Source: Ideonella margarita (GTDB lineage: Bacteria; Pseudomonadota; Gammaproteobacteria; Burkholderiales; Burkholderiaceae_C). From it: a stretch of DNA of 64,000 bases. Under the pieces are notes generated by a model that was given only the letters and a program-made list of their open reading frames with translations, searched no databases and was not told where the DNA came from. A program made the translations under genes and the position numbers. The stretch covers positions 310,001 to 374,000 of the forward strand of contig NZ_JBBUTI010000005.1 in NCBI RefSeq assembly GCF_038066635.1, written 5' to 3'. Below are positions 25,646-34,906 of the stretch, piece by piece; the stretch's first letter is position 1, and each line of letters begins with the position of its first letter.

Positions 25646-27691
25646 TCAGAAGCGCACCCGCACGCCGGCCGTCGCGGCGCGACCCGGCATGGGCGAGAGG
25701 TCTCGCACCGTGCGGATGGCGCTGGCGTTGTAGGCCAGCTCATTGCCCAGGTTGTCCAGCTTCAGGAACCAAAGGGCGTCGGCCTGCGCCCAGCGCGTCT
25801 GCGTGCTCACGCCCAGGTTGAACAAGTTGGCCGAGGCCGTGGCCACATCGGTCGACGGCACCCGCCCCTGGCGAGCCAGGTGCTTGAAGCCGAGATCGAA
25901 CTGCCAGCCGCTGTGGCGCAACGCCAGACCCAGTTGAACGCGCATCGGCGCGATGCGCGGCAAGGCCTCGCCGGTGTCGCGCTCAGTGCCGCGGGTAAGG
26001 TCGATGCCGGCGGTGCCGTCGAGCTGCCAGGCGCCTGACAGCAAGCGGTGGCGGGCTTCCACTTCCAGGCCGTGCAGCCGCGCTGGCACGCCCTTGAAGA
26101 CATACTCGGGTGAGCCATCGATTTCTGCGCCACTGGCTGACAGCGCCAGGTAGTTGGCGAACTGCATGTGCCAGAAGTTCACCCGGAAGCTGTCGTCAGG
26201 GCCTGCAGCGAACTGCGCCCCCACCTCGGCATGGGTACTGCGTTCCAGACCCAGGGTCGTGTCACCCCGCTCATAGGCAGCCGTGGCCACGTGCTGGCCG
26301 TTGGCAAACAGCTCGTAATAGGCGGGAGCCCGCTGGGTGCTGCCCACCGCGGCCGTGAGCGCCCAGCGCGGCGACAGTGCCCAGCGCGCCGAGGCTGAAC
26401 CACTCATCGGCGTGAACCGGCGGCTGTCGGCGGCGCCAAAGCGCGGCTCGGCCGCATCGGCGGCATCACCGTCCGAGCGCACCGTCACACGCTCGGCACG
26501 CAGGCCGAAGCTCAGGGTCAGATCGCCCTGGCGCCACTCCTCCAGCCCGAACACGGCCAGCGACCGGGTACGGGTGGCAGGCACGAAGGCCTCTTCGCCC
26601 AGGGCGGAGAAATCCATGCTTTCCGCCTGCAGGCCGACCACGCCCTGCAGCCCGGGCGCCAGCGGCACATGGCGGGCTTCGACGCGCAAGGCATCGCCCG
26701 TGCTGCGGAACGTGGTGCCTACCTCGCCGGTGCCCTCCACTTCCTGGTGCTGGTACTTGCTGTGGTCATACCGGACGCTGACCTGCGTGAAAGGGCCCGA
26801 CAACTGACGACGCTCACCGGCCAGGCTGAACCGGTCCCGCTTCATCTGGATGCCGACGTCGGGCTCGACCGTGACGCCGTAGTCCTGGCGGAAGCTGTCG
26901 ACCGAGGCGCCGACATAACCTTGGGCATCGGCCCAGGAAGCGCCGACCGCACCACCGTGCGAATCAGATGCCGAGTTGCGGACGCGACGGGTCGGATCGC
27001 CGGCGACACCGTCCTCGACGGGCGTGAACAGCGGCACGCGCTGGTCAGACGTCTGCCGACGGAAGCCGTCCACATGCCAGTTCAAACCGTTGCCACCGCC
27101 CTCGACCAGGGCGGAGGTGGCGCGCTCGGCGCTGGCACCACCGAGCCGGAGCTCGGCGCGGCCGCCCAGACCGTCGAGCGCACTGACGGGAATGCGGTTG
27201 TCCATGGAATTGACTGCACCGCCAGTGGCATTGCCGCCATACAGCAACGCAGCCGGCCCGCGCAGTACTTCAATGCGCTCGAGCACCAGCGGATCCACCG
27301 GCACCGCATGGTCGAAGCTGAGGTTGGAGGCGTCGATGGACGCACCACCGTTGTCCATCAAGCGGACGCGGTCACCGTCCAGGCCCCGAATCACAGGGCG
27401 ATTGGCATTGGGGCCAAAACCGGTGGACGCCACGCCGGGCAGGCCGTCCAGCGTTTCACCCAGCGTGCCGGCGCGGCGCAGCGTCAGCGCGTCACCGGTC
27501 AGGGCGGTGCTGGCCTGTACCGGGTCACTGCCCAGGGGATTGCCGGTGACCACCACCTGGGCGGCCGGGCTGGCGGCGGGGGTTGATGGCTTCGCCTGCG
27601 TAGGTTCGGCGGCCAGAGCGGCTGGGGCGGAAATGGCAGAAAACGCGCACGCAATGGCAGCAGCAAGCGCCAGGGAATGAGGAGCAAACAT
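25646..27691 (-). CDS. TonB-dependent outer-membrane receptor, ZnuD-like
   Basis: A 681-residue receptor. A signal peptide covers about residues 1-27 (MFAPHSLALAAAIACAFSAI...APAALA). The TonB-box region is near VVVTGNPLG. The plug domain contains RPVIRGLDGDRVRLMDNG, DASNLSFDHAVPVDPL and RIEVLRGPAALLYGGNA, which resemble the plug of ZnuD-type zinc (and haem) receptors more than siderophore receptors. The rest is a 22-strand barrel ending in the aromatic residue of ...GVRVRF. The start at 27691 is chosen because the signal peptide begins there. Upstream on the same strand lie a small His-containing membrane protein and msrA. Zinc uptake is an inference from plug similarity. Confidence 0.85.
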   Translation of the reverse strand: MFAPHSLALAAAIACAFSAISAPAALAAEPTQAKPSTPAASPAAQVVVTGNPLGSDPVQASTALTGDALTLRRAGTLGETLDGLPGVASTGFGPNANRPVIRGLDGDRVRLMDNGGASIDASNLSFDHAVPVDPLVLERIEVLRGPAALLYGGNATGGAVNSMDNRIPVSALDGLGGRAELRLGGASAERATSALVEGGGNGLNWHVDGFRRQTSDQRVPLFTPVEDGVAGDPTRRVRNSASDSHGGAVGASWADAQGYVGASVDSFRQDYGVTVEPDVGIQMKRDRFSLAGERRQLSGPFTQVSVRYDHSKYQHQEVEGTGEVGTTFRSTGDALRVEARHVPLAPGLQGVVGLQAESMDFSALGEEAFVPATRTRSLAVFGLEEWRQGDLTLSFGLRAERVTVRSDGDAADAAEPRFGAADSRRFTPMSGSASARWALSPRWALTAAVGSTQRAPAYYELFANGQHVATAAYERGDTTLGLERSTHAEVGAQFAAGPDDSFRVNFWHMQFANYLALSASGAEIDGSPEYVFKGVPARLHGLEVEARHRLLSGAWQLDGTAGIDLTRGTERDTGEALPRIAPMRVQLGLALRHSGWQFDLGFKHLARQGRVPSTDVATASANLFNLGVSTQTRWAQADALWFLKLDNLGNELAYNASAIRTVRDLSPMPGRAATAGVRVRF

Positions 27692-27850
27692 GTATGGAAC
27701 CGATTCAGATGGGGTGTGCCGACGTGCGGCGCGCAGCAAGCAATGCAGCAAGCAACACAACACGACGCGGCGGAACGCTTGGCGCCAAGGGCCTGGAGTG
27801 GCAGCAAGGGCAAGCAATCCGGCTGTCAGAAGCCGGGTGACAACGGGGAA

Positions 27851-28249
27851 TCAGACCGTTGTCGGGGGGCCCCGGGCGAGGTAGCCCGCGATGAACCGCG
27901 AAGGCAGCGCCGCCAGTGGTGCGGGCGCCGGCACGAGGTGGGCGAAGGCGAACACCGCCAACTCGGGTGCAGGCCCGCCGAGGGCGTCGGCCCACAGCAA
28001 TTGATCCAGCAGCCGACAGTCCGCGCTGGCGGCCTGGTGTTGCCAGCGGTCAGACGCACTGGCGGCGTCGGTCTCGGCCGCCGGCGCGCCCGCAGTGGCT
28101 GAAGCAACTGCAGCAGGCAAGGCCAGCCCGCGGGCATGCACCAGGTGGTGGATGCCGCCCAGCCCCTGCGCCAGCAGCAGCACGGCCACCAGCCAGCCTG
28201 CACACCGCAGGCTGAGTGGTTGTCCGGAGCGCCAGCGCGAAAGGCTCAT
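27851..28249 (-). CDS. Small membrane protein with HH-x3-H motif, unknown
   Basis: A 132-residue protein with one hydrophobic segment (about residues 16-31, AGWLVAVLLLAQGLGG) directly followed by IHHLVHARG, a possible metal-binding cluster. The middle is Ala-rich; CRLLDQLLWADAL and the ending FIAGYLARGPP complete a layout I have seen in short proteins encoded beside TonB receptors for metals, resembling DUF2946-type proteins. The assignment is loose. It sits 4 bases after msrA and 159 bases before the TonB receptor, all on the minus strand, so a metal-handling role is plausible. Confidence 0.55.
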   Translation of the reverse strand: MSLSRWRSGQPLSLRCAGWLVAVLLLAQGLGGIHHLVHARGLALPAAVASATAGAPAAETDAASASDRWQHQAASADCRLLDQLLWADALGGPAPELAVFAFAHLVPAPAPLAALPSRFIAGYLARGPPTTV

Positions 28250-28253
28250 GGCT

Positions 28254-28808
28254 TCAATCGGATGCGCGGGCGAGGCGCGCGAAGGTCTGGCGGAACTTGG
28301 CCACCTTCGGGGCCACCACGAACGCGCAATACCCTTGGCCAGGGTGATTGGCGAAGTAGTGCTGGTGGTAGTCCTCGGCCTTGCTGTAGTTGTCCAGCGG
28401 CAGCACTTCGGTCACCACCCGGCCGCCCGCAGCGGCATCGGCCTCGGCCAGCACCTCGCGGATCACGGCTTCGTCAGCCAGGTCGTCAAAGTAGATGCCG
28501 GAGCGGTACTGGGTGCCCACGTCATTGCCCTGGCGGTTCAGGCTGGTGGCGTCGTGCACCACGAAGAAGATCTCCAGCACGTCCCGCAAACTGATCTCGG
28601 CGGTGTCGAAGGTCACCCGCACGACTTCGTTGTGGCCGGTCTGGCCGGTGCACACCTGCTCGTAGCTGGGGTTGTTGACATGGCCGTTCGAGTAACCCGA
28701 CTCCACGGCCACCACGCCGCGAACCTGCTCGTAAACGGCCTCAGTGCACCAGAAGCAGCCGCCGCCGAGGGTGATGGTGTGTGTCTGCATGCGTGTTGCC
28801 TTGGTCAT
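28254..28808 (-). CDS. msrA: Peptide methionine-S-sulfoxide reductase MsrA
   Basis: A 184-residue enzyme that reduces the S form of methionine sulfoxide. The active site GGGCFWC has the catalytic Cys18 and Cys21; EQVRGVVAVESGYSNGHV, YEQVCTGQTGHNEVV and YFDDLADE are standard. No signal peptide, so it works in the cytoplasm. There is no fused MsrB domain. The start at 28808 is used; an ATG at codon 7 is also possible. It leads a short minus-strand unit with the small membrane protein. Confidence 0.95.
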   Translation of the reverse strand: MTKATRMQTHTITLGGGCFWCTEAVYEQVRGVVAVESGYSNGHVNNPSYEQVCTGQTGHNEVVRVTFDTAEISLRDVLEIFFVVHDATSLNRQGNDVGTQYRSGIYFDDLADEAVIREVLAEADAAAGGRVVTEVLPLDNYSKAEDYHQHYFANHPGQGYCAFVVAPKVAKFRQTFARLARASD

Positions 28809-28835
28809 TGCTCGATATCAAGAGTGTGCCTGAGC

Positions 28836-31800
28836 TTACTGGGTTCCCAGACCGAGCTGGGCGCGGGGCGTCCAGCCGGGTTCGGTGTCACCGGCCGGGC
28901 GCAGGCGCGGCGCGGCTAGGAACACCCGCTCGTTCGGCAGCCCCAGCGCGATCACCGCGTCGCGCACGGCAATGCCGCGTTGCAGCGCGAGCTCACGGGC
29001 CACATCGGAGTTGACCACATGACTGGCTTTCAGGCGCGCCGTCATCTCTTCCACCGGCAGGTCCTTCAGCAAGCCGACCACGTTGCGCGGCTTGTCAGGC
29101 ATGGGCGTGTCTGCATAAAGGCGCTTGACCAAGGTCAGGCGTTGCGCGGCGGTCAGCGCCGGCAAGGGGGCACCTGCGGCCTGGCCCGCGCCCGCGGCTT
29201 CCTTGCGCTGCAGCGCCAGCAGGCGGTCTTCCAGCCAGGCGTCCTGGATGGCTTGCCGCTCCTGTTCGACGTCAACTGCGCCGGTGATGGTGAGCTTGAG
29301 GGCCGGACGATCGGCGAGCGCCTCGCCGACGCGGCCGATGACCGTCTTGGCGGAATCAGACAGGCGCACAGCCCCCGGCTCGAAGGCCACCACGCTCAGG
29401 TCTTCCCCCTGCCCGCCTGACAACAAGGCGAAGGGCGAGGTGATGGCCTTGCCCAGCAGGTTGACCAGCACCTTCACCACCAGGCTGCCCACGCTGAACT
29501 GCGGGTCGTTCACCGATCCGCCAATCGGCAGGTTCAGGTCAATCACGCCGTTGCGGTCTTTCAGCAGCGCCACAGCCAGTTGCACCGGCAGACGCGTCGC
29601 ATCGGGGCTGTCGATGCGCTCACCGAAGGTCAACTGGTTCAGGATGATCTGGTTGGAAGCGGTGAGCTGGCCGTCGGGTTGGATCCGGTAAGCCAGGGCC
29701 ATGGTCAGCTTGCCGCGCTCGATGGCGTAACCGGCGTACTTGCCGGCGTAGGGCGACAGCGGCGCCAACTCGAGATCTGTCGCCTTGGCCTTCACGTCCA
29801 GCGCCAAGGGCCGGGCCGTGGGGTTCAAGGTGCCTTGAATGTCCAGGCCCCCGGTGCCGGCGACCTTGCCCTTCAAGGCCAGGTTGGCCAACTCGCCCGA
29901 GCCACTGCGGAACGCACCCAGCGTGCCCGACAAGGCGCGGATGTCGGCGCTGTAGTTCGGGCGGATGAAGCGGTCGGTGAAATCAATGCGGCTGTCGATC
30001 AGGCGCACGCCGGCGATGTCGATCTCGACGGGCAGGTCGTTGGAGGGCGCGGTTGCGGTGGTGGCAGCGGTGGTAGCTGCCGCGCTGGCCGGCGGCGTGG
30101 ACACGGCCGAAGCTGCAGCCGACGTGCCGGTAGCGGGCACGGTCGATGCGACGGCCGATGCAACTGCCGATGCGGCGGCTGGGGGTGCAGCGGGCGCCGC
30201 CAGATCACGCAGATTCAGATGCCCCTGCTCCGTGACCAGCAAGCTGGCGTACAGATGGTCAAGAACCACCTCGCCCAGCTTGATGCGGGGCCGGCTGCCC
30301 GGGGTCATCACCACCGACAGGCCCGGCAAGGCCAGCGAATTCCAGCTCAGCAAAGGCTCTGAGTGAACCACCTTGCCCTGACGGCCATGCACGTCCAGGT
30401 CCGCCAGGCGGGCATCACCCTGAACGGTCAGCCGCATGCCATCGGCAGCCTGCTGCCAGCGTACATCGCCCTGCCAACCCAGCGCACCACGCAGCAAGGC
30501 CACCGGCATCGCATCACCGGCATAAACAGCCAACGGCGCAAGCGGCAGGCGGTCCAGGCGGGTCTTGCCCTGGAAAGACAGGGGCAATAAGCCAGCGCGT
30601 CCCTTGACCGACACCGCGCCCCAACCGCTACGCGGCTGGCCAGGCTGGCCGAGCTTCGCATCCAGGCTGAGGCCAACCAGCGACTGCGGTGCAGCGGGCC
30701 ATTGCACGCCGTCGAGCGACAGCTGCAGGGCATCCAGCTCCAGGGCCACCGGAGCATCAGCGCCCGGCAAGGTGTCTTGCCAGGCGAGTTTGCCGCCCGC
30801 GACACGCGCCTGATTCAAACGAACCTGCCAAGCCGGCGCGCCCGACGCGGCTTGAGCCACAGGCGGGCTCGGCGGCGCATTGGTCGTCGCGCCCTTGTCC
30901 GGCGCAGGCAACACCCACTGCGCCAGATTGAGCTGCCCCGCAGCATCGCGCACGAGCCTGAGCGCCGGTTGCTGCCAGTTCACTTCCTGCAGGCTCACGA
31001 CGCGGCGCGCCAGATCAATACGCGCATCCTTCACCGACAGGCTGCGCCAGGTCACCTCCGGCGACGCCGATGCCGTGGCGGCGGGCCAACTGCCCGCACG
31101 CAACTGGTCAACCGAGAAGGTGCGCACCAGCACCTCGGGCAATTCGGCACCCGGCAAGCCCTTCCAGTTGGCTTGAACGTCCAGCGAAACATCGCCGTCC
31201 AAGCGCGCCTGCACCGCTTGCTGCAGGTATGGCCGGAAGAGCGACAACGCCCAGCGCTCCGCCTGCAGTTGCGCTTCGCCGCCATCAACACTGGCCTTGG
31301 CTGAGAGCTGGAAGCTGGCCGAAGTGGCTGGCGCTGGTGCAGCCTTCTCCGTTGTCAGTGCAGTCGCGGCGGTGGTTTTCACAGGAGGCTTCGCCGGCGG
31401 CTTCACCTGCGTCGTCGCGAGAGCGTTATTCACCTTGCCATCCAGCGCCGACAACTGCCCGGCCAGCGCCAGCGTCGCAGCGGCTGCATCCGGCTTCAAG
31501 GGCCAGCTCAGGTTCGCCACATCCAGGCTCAGGCCACTCGACAGCAAGGCCGCGCCCGGGCGGGTGGTGGCATCACGCCAGGCCACCTCGCCGTCACGCA
31601 GCTGAAACTCGCGCAAGCTGAGCTTCCAGGCGGCTTCATCAGGGGCGACCGGCGCATCCTTGGGCGCGCGAGGCGAGGCGGCAGGCTTGGGTTCGCTGCT
31701 GGCCACGGGCAGCCCTGCGAAGCGGCCATTGGCGAGGCGATCCAGCGTCAGGCGCGGGCCGTCGAGCGATACCCGGCCCAGCGCCAACTCACGGCGAAAG

Positions 31801-32756
31801 ACCTGCAGGTCATCCAGGTGCACCTGCAACAAGCGCCAGTCGGCCAGCGGCTGCCCACCGGCGCCCACCAGGGCGGGCTGAGCGACAGACACGTCGCCCT
31901 TCAGGCCCACGCGCGGCGCGCCACCGGCCGGCAAGGCGAAGCCGAGCGTCAAGTCCAACGCCAGTTGGCCAGCCGTCGGGCGCACGGGCAAGCCGGCTGG
32001 CAGGTAAGGCAGCCACTGCGCCAGGTCAATCTGGCCAGTCTTCAGGCGCAGCTCGCCAGGCTCACCGGGCGCAAACGGGGCCGCAGAGGCGGAGGTGTTC
32101 ACGGCGGTGCCGTCCAGCACGAAGTTCAGCTGCGGCTGCACCTTCACCTTCACGTCCGCGTCATCCAGATTGGCCATGAACGGCAGGCCGACGCGAATGT
32201 CCGAGACCACATGCGTGCGCTTGACCGGTTCATCGACGAACTCGATGTTCGCGTTGTCGACTTCGACGTTGTAGAGCGCAAAGCGCGGCGGCGGGGTCTT
32301 GGGGTCCGACTTGGTCGAGGCGGACGCGTCCTGCACGCGCTTGATCACATCGTCGATGTCGTAATGGCCATCGGCGGTGCGCACCAGCCGCAACTTCAGG
32401 CCCGCCAGCTGCACCGCATCCATGATCGGCGCCGCGCGAACGATCGACCGCCAGTTGGCGCTGACGCTGAGCGACGCCCACTGCAGCGTCGGGGGCTGCC
32501 CCGCCGTGGCCGAAGCCACTTCGACGTCATTGAGCTGCGCAGTCAGGCTCCAGGGGTGGATATTGACCGACCCCACGGTGACGGTGCGGCCGCTGAAGGC
32601 GGACAGCTCCGACGACAGCGCCTTGCGCACCAGCGGCGGCGCCACCAGCCAGAGCAGACCCACGATCAGGGCCAGGGTGCCCAGCAACCACTTGGCAGCA
32701 CGACGGCCACGCGAAGGAGAGACACGGACAGGTTCGGCAGCAACAGACTCGGACAT
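28836..32756 (-). CDS. Large DUF748/AsmA-like inner-membrane-anchored protein
   Basis: A 1306-residue protein with a basic N terminus and one membrane segment (about residues 24-42, KWLLGTLALIVGLLWLVAPP), then a very long periplasmic part. NIHPWSLTAQLNDVEVA and TADGHYDIDDVIKRV are DUF748 landmarks; GSVNDPQFSVGSLVVKVLVNL near the C terminus is also typical. The family belongs to the AsmA-like repeating-beta-groove proteins thought to carry lipids between membranes; that role is inferred. An Ala/Ser/Thr/Pro-rich stretch of about 60 residues interrupts the protein at roughly 870-930 and looks like a flexible linker. GTG four codons upstream is an alternative start. The upstream gap is hairpin-rich. 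Confidence 0.85.
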   Translation of the reverse strand: MSESVAAEPVRVSPSRGRRAAKWLLGTLALIVGLLWLVAPPLVRKALSSELSAFSGRTVTVGSVNIHPWSLTAQLNDVEVASATAGQPPTLQWASLSVSANWRSIVRAAPIMDAVQLAGLKLRLVRTADGHYDIDDVIKRVQDASASTKSDPKTPPPRFALYNVEVDNANIEFVDEPVKRTHVVSDIRVGLPFMANLDDADVKVKVQPQLNFVLDGTAVNTSASAAPFAPGEPGELRLKTGQIDLAQWLPYLPAGLPVRPTAGQLALDLTLGFALPAGGAPRVGLKGDVSVAQPALVGAGGQPLADWRLLQVHLDDLQVFRRELALGRVSLDGPRLTLDRLANGRFAGLPVASSEPKPAASPRAPKDAPVAPDEAAWKLSLREFQLRDGEVAWRDATTRPGAALLSSGLSLDVANLSWPLKPDAAAATLALAGQLSALDGKVNNALATTQVKPPAKPPVKTTAATALTTEKAAPAPATSASFQLSAKASVDGGEAQLQAERWALSLFRPYLQQAVQARLDGDVSLDVQANWKGLPGAELPEVLVRTFSVDQLRAGSWPAATASASPEVTWRSLSVKDARIDLARRVVSLQEVNWQQPALRLVRDAAGQLNLAQWVLPAPDKGATTNAPPSPPVAQAASGAPAWQVRLNQARVAGGKLAWQDTLPGADAPVALELDALQLSLDGVQWPAAPQSLVGLSLDAKLGQPGQPRSGWGAVSVKGRAGLLPLSFQGKTRLDRLPLAPLAVYAGDAMPVALLRGALGWQGDVRWQQAADGMRLTVQGDARLADLDVHGRQGKVVHSEPLLSWNSLALPGLSVVMTPGSRPRIKLGEVVLDHLYASLLVTEQGHLNLRDLAAPAAPPAAASAVASAVASTVPATGTSAAASAVSTPPASAAATTAATTATAPSNDLPVEIDIAGVRLIDSRIDFTDRFIRPNYSADIRALSGTLGAFRSGSGELANLALKGKVAGTGGLDIQGTLNPTARPLALDVKAKATDLELAPLSPYAGKYAGYAIERGKLTMALAYRIQPDGQLTASNQIILNQLTFGERIDSPDATRLPVQLAVALLKDRNGVIDLNLPIGGSVNDPQFSVGSLVVKVLVNLLGKAITSPFALLSGGQGEDLSVVAFEPGAVRLSDSAKTVIGRVGEALADRPALKLTITGAVDVEQERQAIQDAWLEDRLLALQRKEAAGAGQAAGAPLPALTAAQRLTLVKRLYADTPMPDKPRNVVGLLKDLPVEEMTARLKASHVVNSDVARELALQRGIAVRDAVIALGLPNERVFLAAPRLRPAGDTEPGWTPRAQLGLGTQ

Positions 32757-33088
32757 CGACAAACGCACTCAGACAGTTATCAACAAACAACGTTCAACGG
32801 CTCGTCATGAACGACGAAGCCCCTCGACGCCGTTGCCGACGCGAGGGGCCTGTGGGTGGCATGACGCCGCCCTGCGGAGATCCGGAGAATGAAGTCCGGG
32901 GCTCCAAAGGCGCTGGTATGGCGCCTGGTGGGTTGCCTTGCAGAGAAGGCATCTCGAAGATAGACCTCTGGCGCCGGCACCGCAAGCATTTCCCGACAGA
33001 AACCGTGACGTGCTCATGGTTTGCGTGTCGGCAATGGCACGCATTGCGCCAGCGCAGCCCCCGGACACGCACCAGCCGCCCGGAGCGC
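32757..33088. ncRNA. Hairpin-rich intergenic region (candidate structured RNA or attenuator)
   Basis: This 332-base gap between ubiD and the DUF748 gene has no convincing reading frame. It holds four stems: gcccctcg/cgaggggc (32819-32826 and 32842-32849), ggag-ccgg paired with ccgg-ctcc (32876-32905), aggcgc/gcgcct with a 7-base loop (32908-32926), and gcctt/aaggc (32935-32950). The last three follow one another almost without spacing. It could be a leader of the DUF748 gene, a processed 3' end of ubiD, or an independent small RNA. I could not match it to 6S RNA, FMN, glycine or cobalamin elements. Confidence 0.35.
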
Positions 33089-34642
33089 TCAACCCGCCAT
33101 CAGCTTGTCGAACAGCGTGTGCATGCGCGCATCCACATCGGCATCCATCTTGATCGTGCGACCCCACTCCCGGCTGGTTTCACCCGGCCACTTGTTGGTG
33201 GCATCCAGGCCCATCTTGCCGCCCAGCCCGCTCACCGGTGACGCGAAATCAAGGTAGTCGATGGGGGTGGAATCAACCAGCGTGGTGTCACGCACCGGGT
33301 CCATCCGGGTGGTGATGGCCCAGATCACTTCCTTCCAGTCGCGGATGTTCACGTCGTCGTCCACCACCACGATGAACTTCGTGTACATGAACTGCCGCAG
33401 GAAACTCCAGAGACCGAACATCAGCCGCTTGGCATGACCGGGGTAGCTCTTGCGGATGGAGATGACCGCCATCCGGTAGCTGCAACCTTCAGGCGGCAGG
33501 TAGAAGTCAACGATCTCCGGAAACTGCTTTTGCAGGATGGGCACGAACACTTCATTGAGTGCAACGCCCAGCACGGCCGGCTCGTCCGGCGGCTTGCCGG
33601 TATAGGTCGAGTGGTAGATCGGATCACGGCGGTGCGTCAGGCGGCTGACTTCAAACACCGGGAACCAGTCCTGCTCGTTGTAATAGCCGGTGTGGTCGCC
33701 GTAAGGCCCTTCCAGTGCATGGAGGTAGCCGCCGACTTCCTTCAGCGGCACGCCGTGCTCGCTGACGCCGGTGTATCCGGCCGGCGCGGGCGGAATGTGG
33801 CCTTCCAGCACCATCTCCGAGCGGGCGGGCACCTGCAACTTCAGGTCGCCCTCCCCCACGCTGGCCTCGGCCAGTTCGGTGCGGCCACCGCGCAGCAGGC
33901 CGGCAAACTGATATTCACTGAGCGTGTCCGGCACCGGGGTGACGGCGCCCAGGGTGGTTGCCGGGTCAGCCCCCAAGGCGACGGCGATCGGGAACGGCTG
34001 CCCCGGGTTCACGCGGCCGAAGTCGCGAAAATCCAGCGCGCCGCCCCGGTGCGCCAGCCAACGCATGATCAACTGGCGCGGCCCGATGACCTGCTGGCGA
34101 TAGATACCCAGGTTCTGACGCAGGCGCGGCTGCGGCACCTTCCTCGGCCCGCGCGTGATGACCAGGCCCCAGGTCAACAGCGGTGCCGCGTCACCAGGCC
34201 AGCAGAACTGGATCGGCCATTTGGCGAGGTCGATGTCACGCCCTTCCAGCACCACTTCCTGGCAAGGCGCGTTGCTGACGAGGGCGGGTTTCATGTCCCA
34301 CACCGCCTTGGCCATGTCCCACAACTTGCCGGCCTCGCGCAGCGACTTCGGCGGCTCGGGCTCCTTCAAGGCTGCCAACAAGCGACCTACTTCACGCAAT
34401 TCAGAGACTTCTGAAGCGCCCATGCCCAGCGCCACGCGGCGCGGCGTGCCGAACAGATTCGCCAGCACGGGCACGGTGTGCCCGGTCGGACGCTCGAACA
34501 GCAAGGCCGGCCCGCCTGCCTGCAGCACCCTGTCAGACAGGGCGGTCATCTCAAGGCGTGGCGACACCGAATCAGTCACTCGACGCAGCTCGCCCATGCG
34601 CTCCAGCCCCTGGATGAACTCGCGAAGATCCCGATATTTCAT
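33089..34642 (-). CDS. ubiD: UbiD: 4-hydroxy-3-polyprenylbenzoate decarboxylase
   Basis: A 517-residue prenyl-FMN-dependent decarboxylase of ubiquinone synthesis. It starts MKYRDLREFIQGLERMGELRR, the usual UbiD opening. Other marks are WPIQFCWPGDAAPLLTWGLV, QNLGIYRQQVIG, ALDFRDFGRVNPGQPFPIAVALG and VVDDDVNIRDWKEVIWAI, which carry the metal- and cofactor-binding residues; quoted in part. Length is about 25 residues above E. coli UbiD. The partner ubiX is not in the window. The ATG lies close to the divergent promoter of the transglycosylase gene. Confidence 0.95.
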   Translation of the reverse strand: MKYRDLREFIQGLERMGELRRVTDSVSPRLEMTALSDRVLQAGGPALLFERPTGHTVPVLANLFGTPRRVALGMGASEVSELREVGRLLAALKEPEPPKSLREAGKLWDMAKAVWDMKPALVSNAPCQEVVLEGRDIDLAKWPIQFCWPGDAAPLLTWGLVITRGPRKVPQPRLRQNLGIYRQQVIGPRQLIMRWLAHRGGALDFRDFGRVNPGQPFPIAVALGADPATTLGAVTPVPDTLSEYQFAGLLRGGRTELAEASVGEGDLKLQVPARSEMVLEGHIPPAPAGYTGVSEHGVPLKEVGGYLHALEGPYGDHTGYYNEQDWFPVFEVSRLTHRRDPIYHSTYTGKPPDEPAVLGVALNEVFVPILQKQFPEIVDFYLPPEGCSYRMAVISIRKSYPGHAKRLMFGLWSFLRQFMYTKFIVVVDDDVNIRDWKEVIWAITTRMDPVRDTTLVDSTPIDYLDFASPVSGLGGKMGLDATNKWPGETSREWGRTIKMDADVDARMHTLFDKLMAG

Positions 34643-34675
34643 ATCAAAAAGTAGTTAAGAGGCAAAGCCTTATGC

Positions 34676-34705
34676 TTGACCGGTTATTTCGAGCCTACCT
34701 ACAAT
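34676..34705 (+). promoter_or_regulatory. Promoter of the lytic transglycosylase gene
   Basis: TTGACC (34676-34681) and TACAAT (34700-34705) are 18 bases apart, a good sigma-70 match. It leaves an unusually long leader of about 195 bases before the ATG at 34907, in which I recognise no known element. Confidence 0.7.
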
Positions 34706-34906
34706 CCGGCTCAACGTTCTAGATACGGGTTTACCCGCGCCACGTAGTTCGGCGCAGTGACAGGGAAACCATCCCGCTTCTGCCGTGCTTTCCGAGTGCC
34801 TCGCACCGATTCACACCACGGCAGCCGATTATCACCACCCCAGGTTTGTACGCAGGCGCCTCGCCAGCAAGACCGCACCGGGTGGTGGCCCGAAGAAAGG
34901 AAACGC

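Noticed and set aside
30050..30200. Ala/Ser/Thr/Pro-rich stretch in the DUF748 protein as a possible insertion
   Set aside because: Reading frame and base composition are continuous with the flanks, and low-complexity linkers are common in this family; no repeat borders mark an insertion.
32870..32970. Possible 6S RNA in the ubiD-DUF748 gap
   Set aside because: ggcatctcgaagat resembles the 3' end of E. coli 6S RNA, but the matching 5' strand and the conserved central bubble at the right distance (about 180 bases) are missing.
32807..33241. A 144-codon plus-strand frame in the ubiD-DUF748 gap
   Set aside because: It runs into the 3' end of ubiD on the opposite strand, has no ribosome site and no recognisable domain; the stems there explain the region better.
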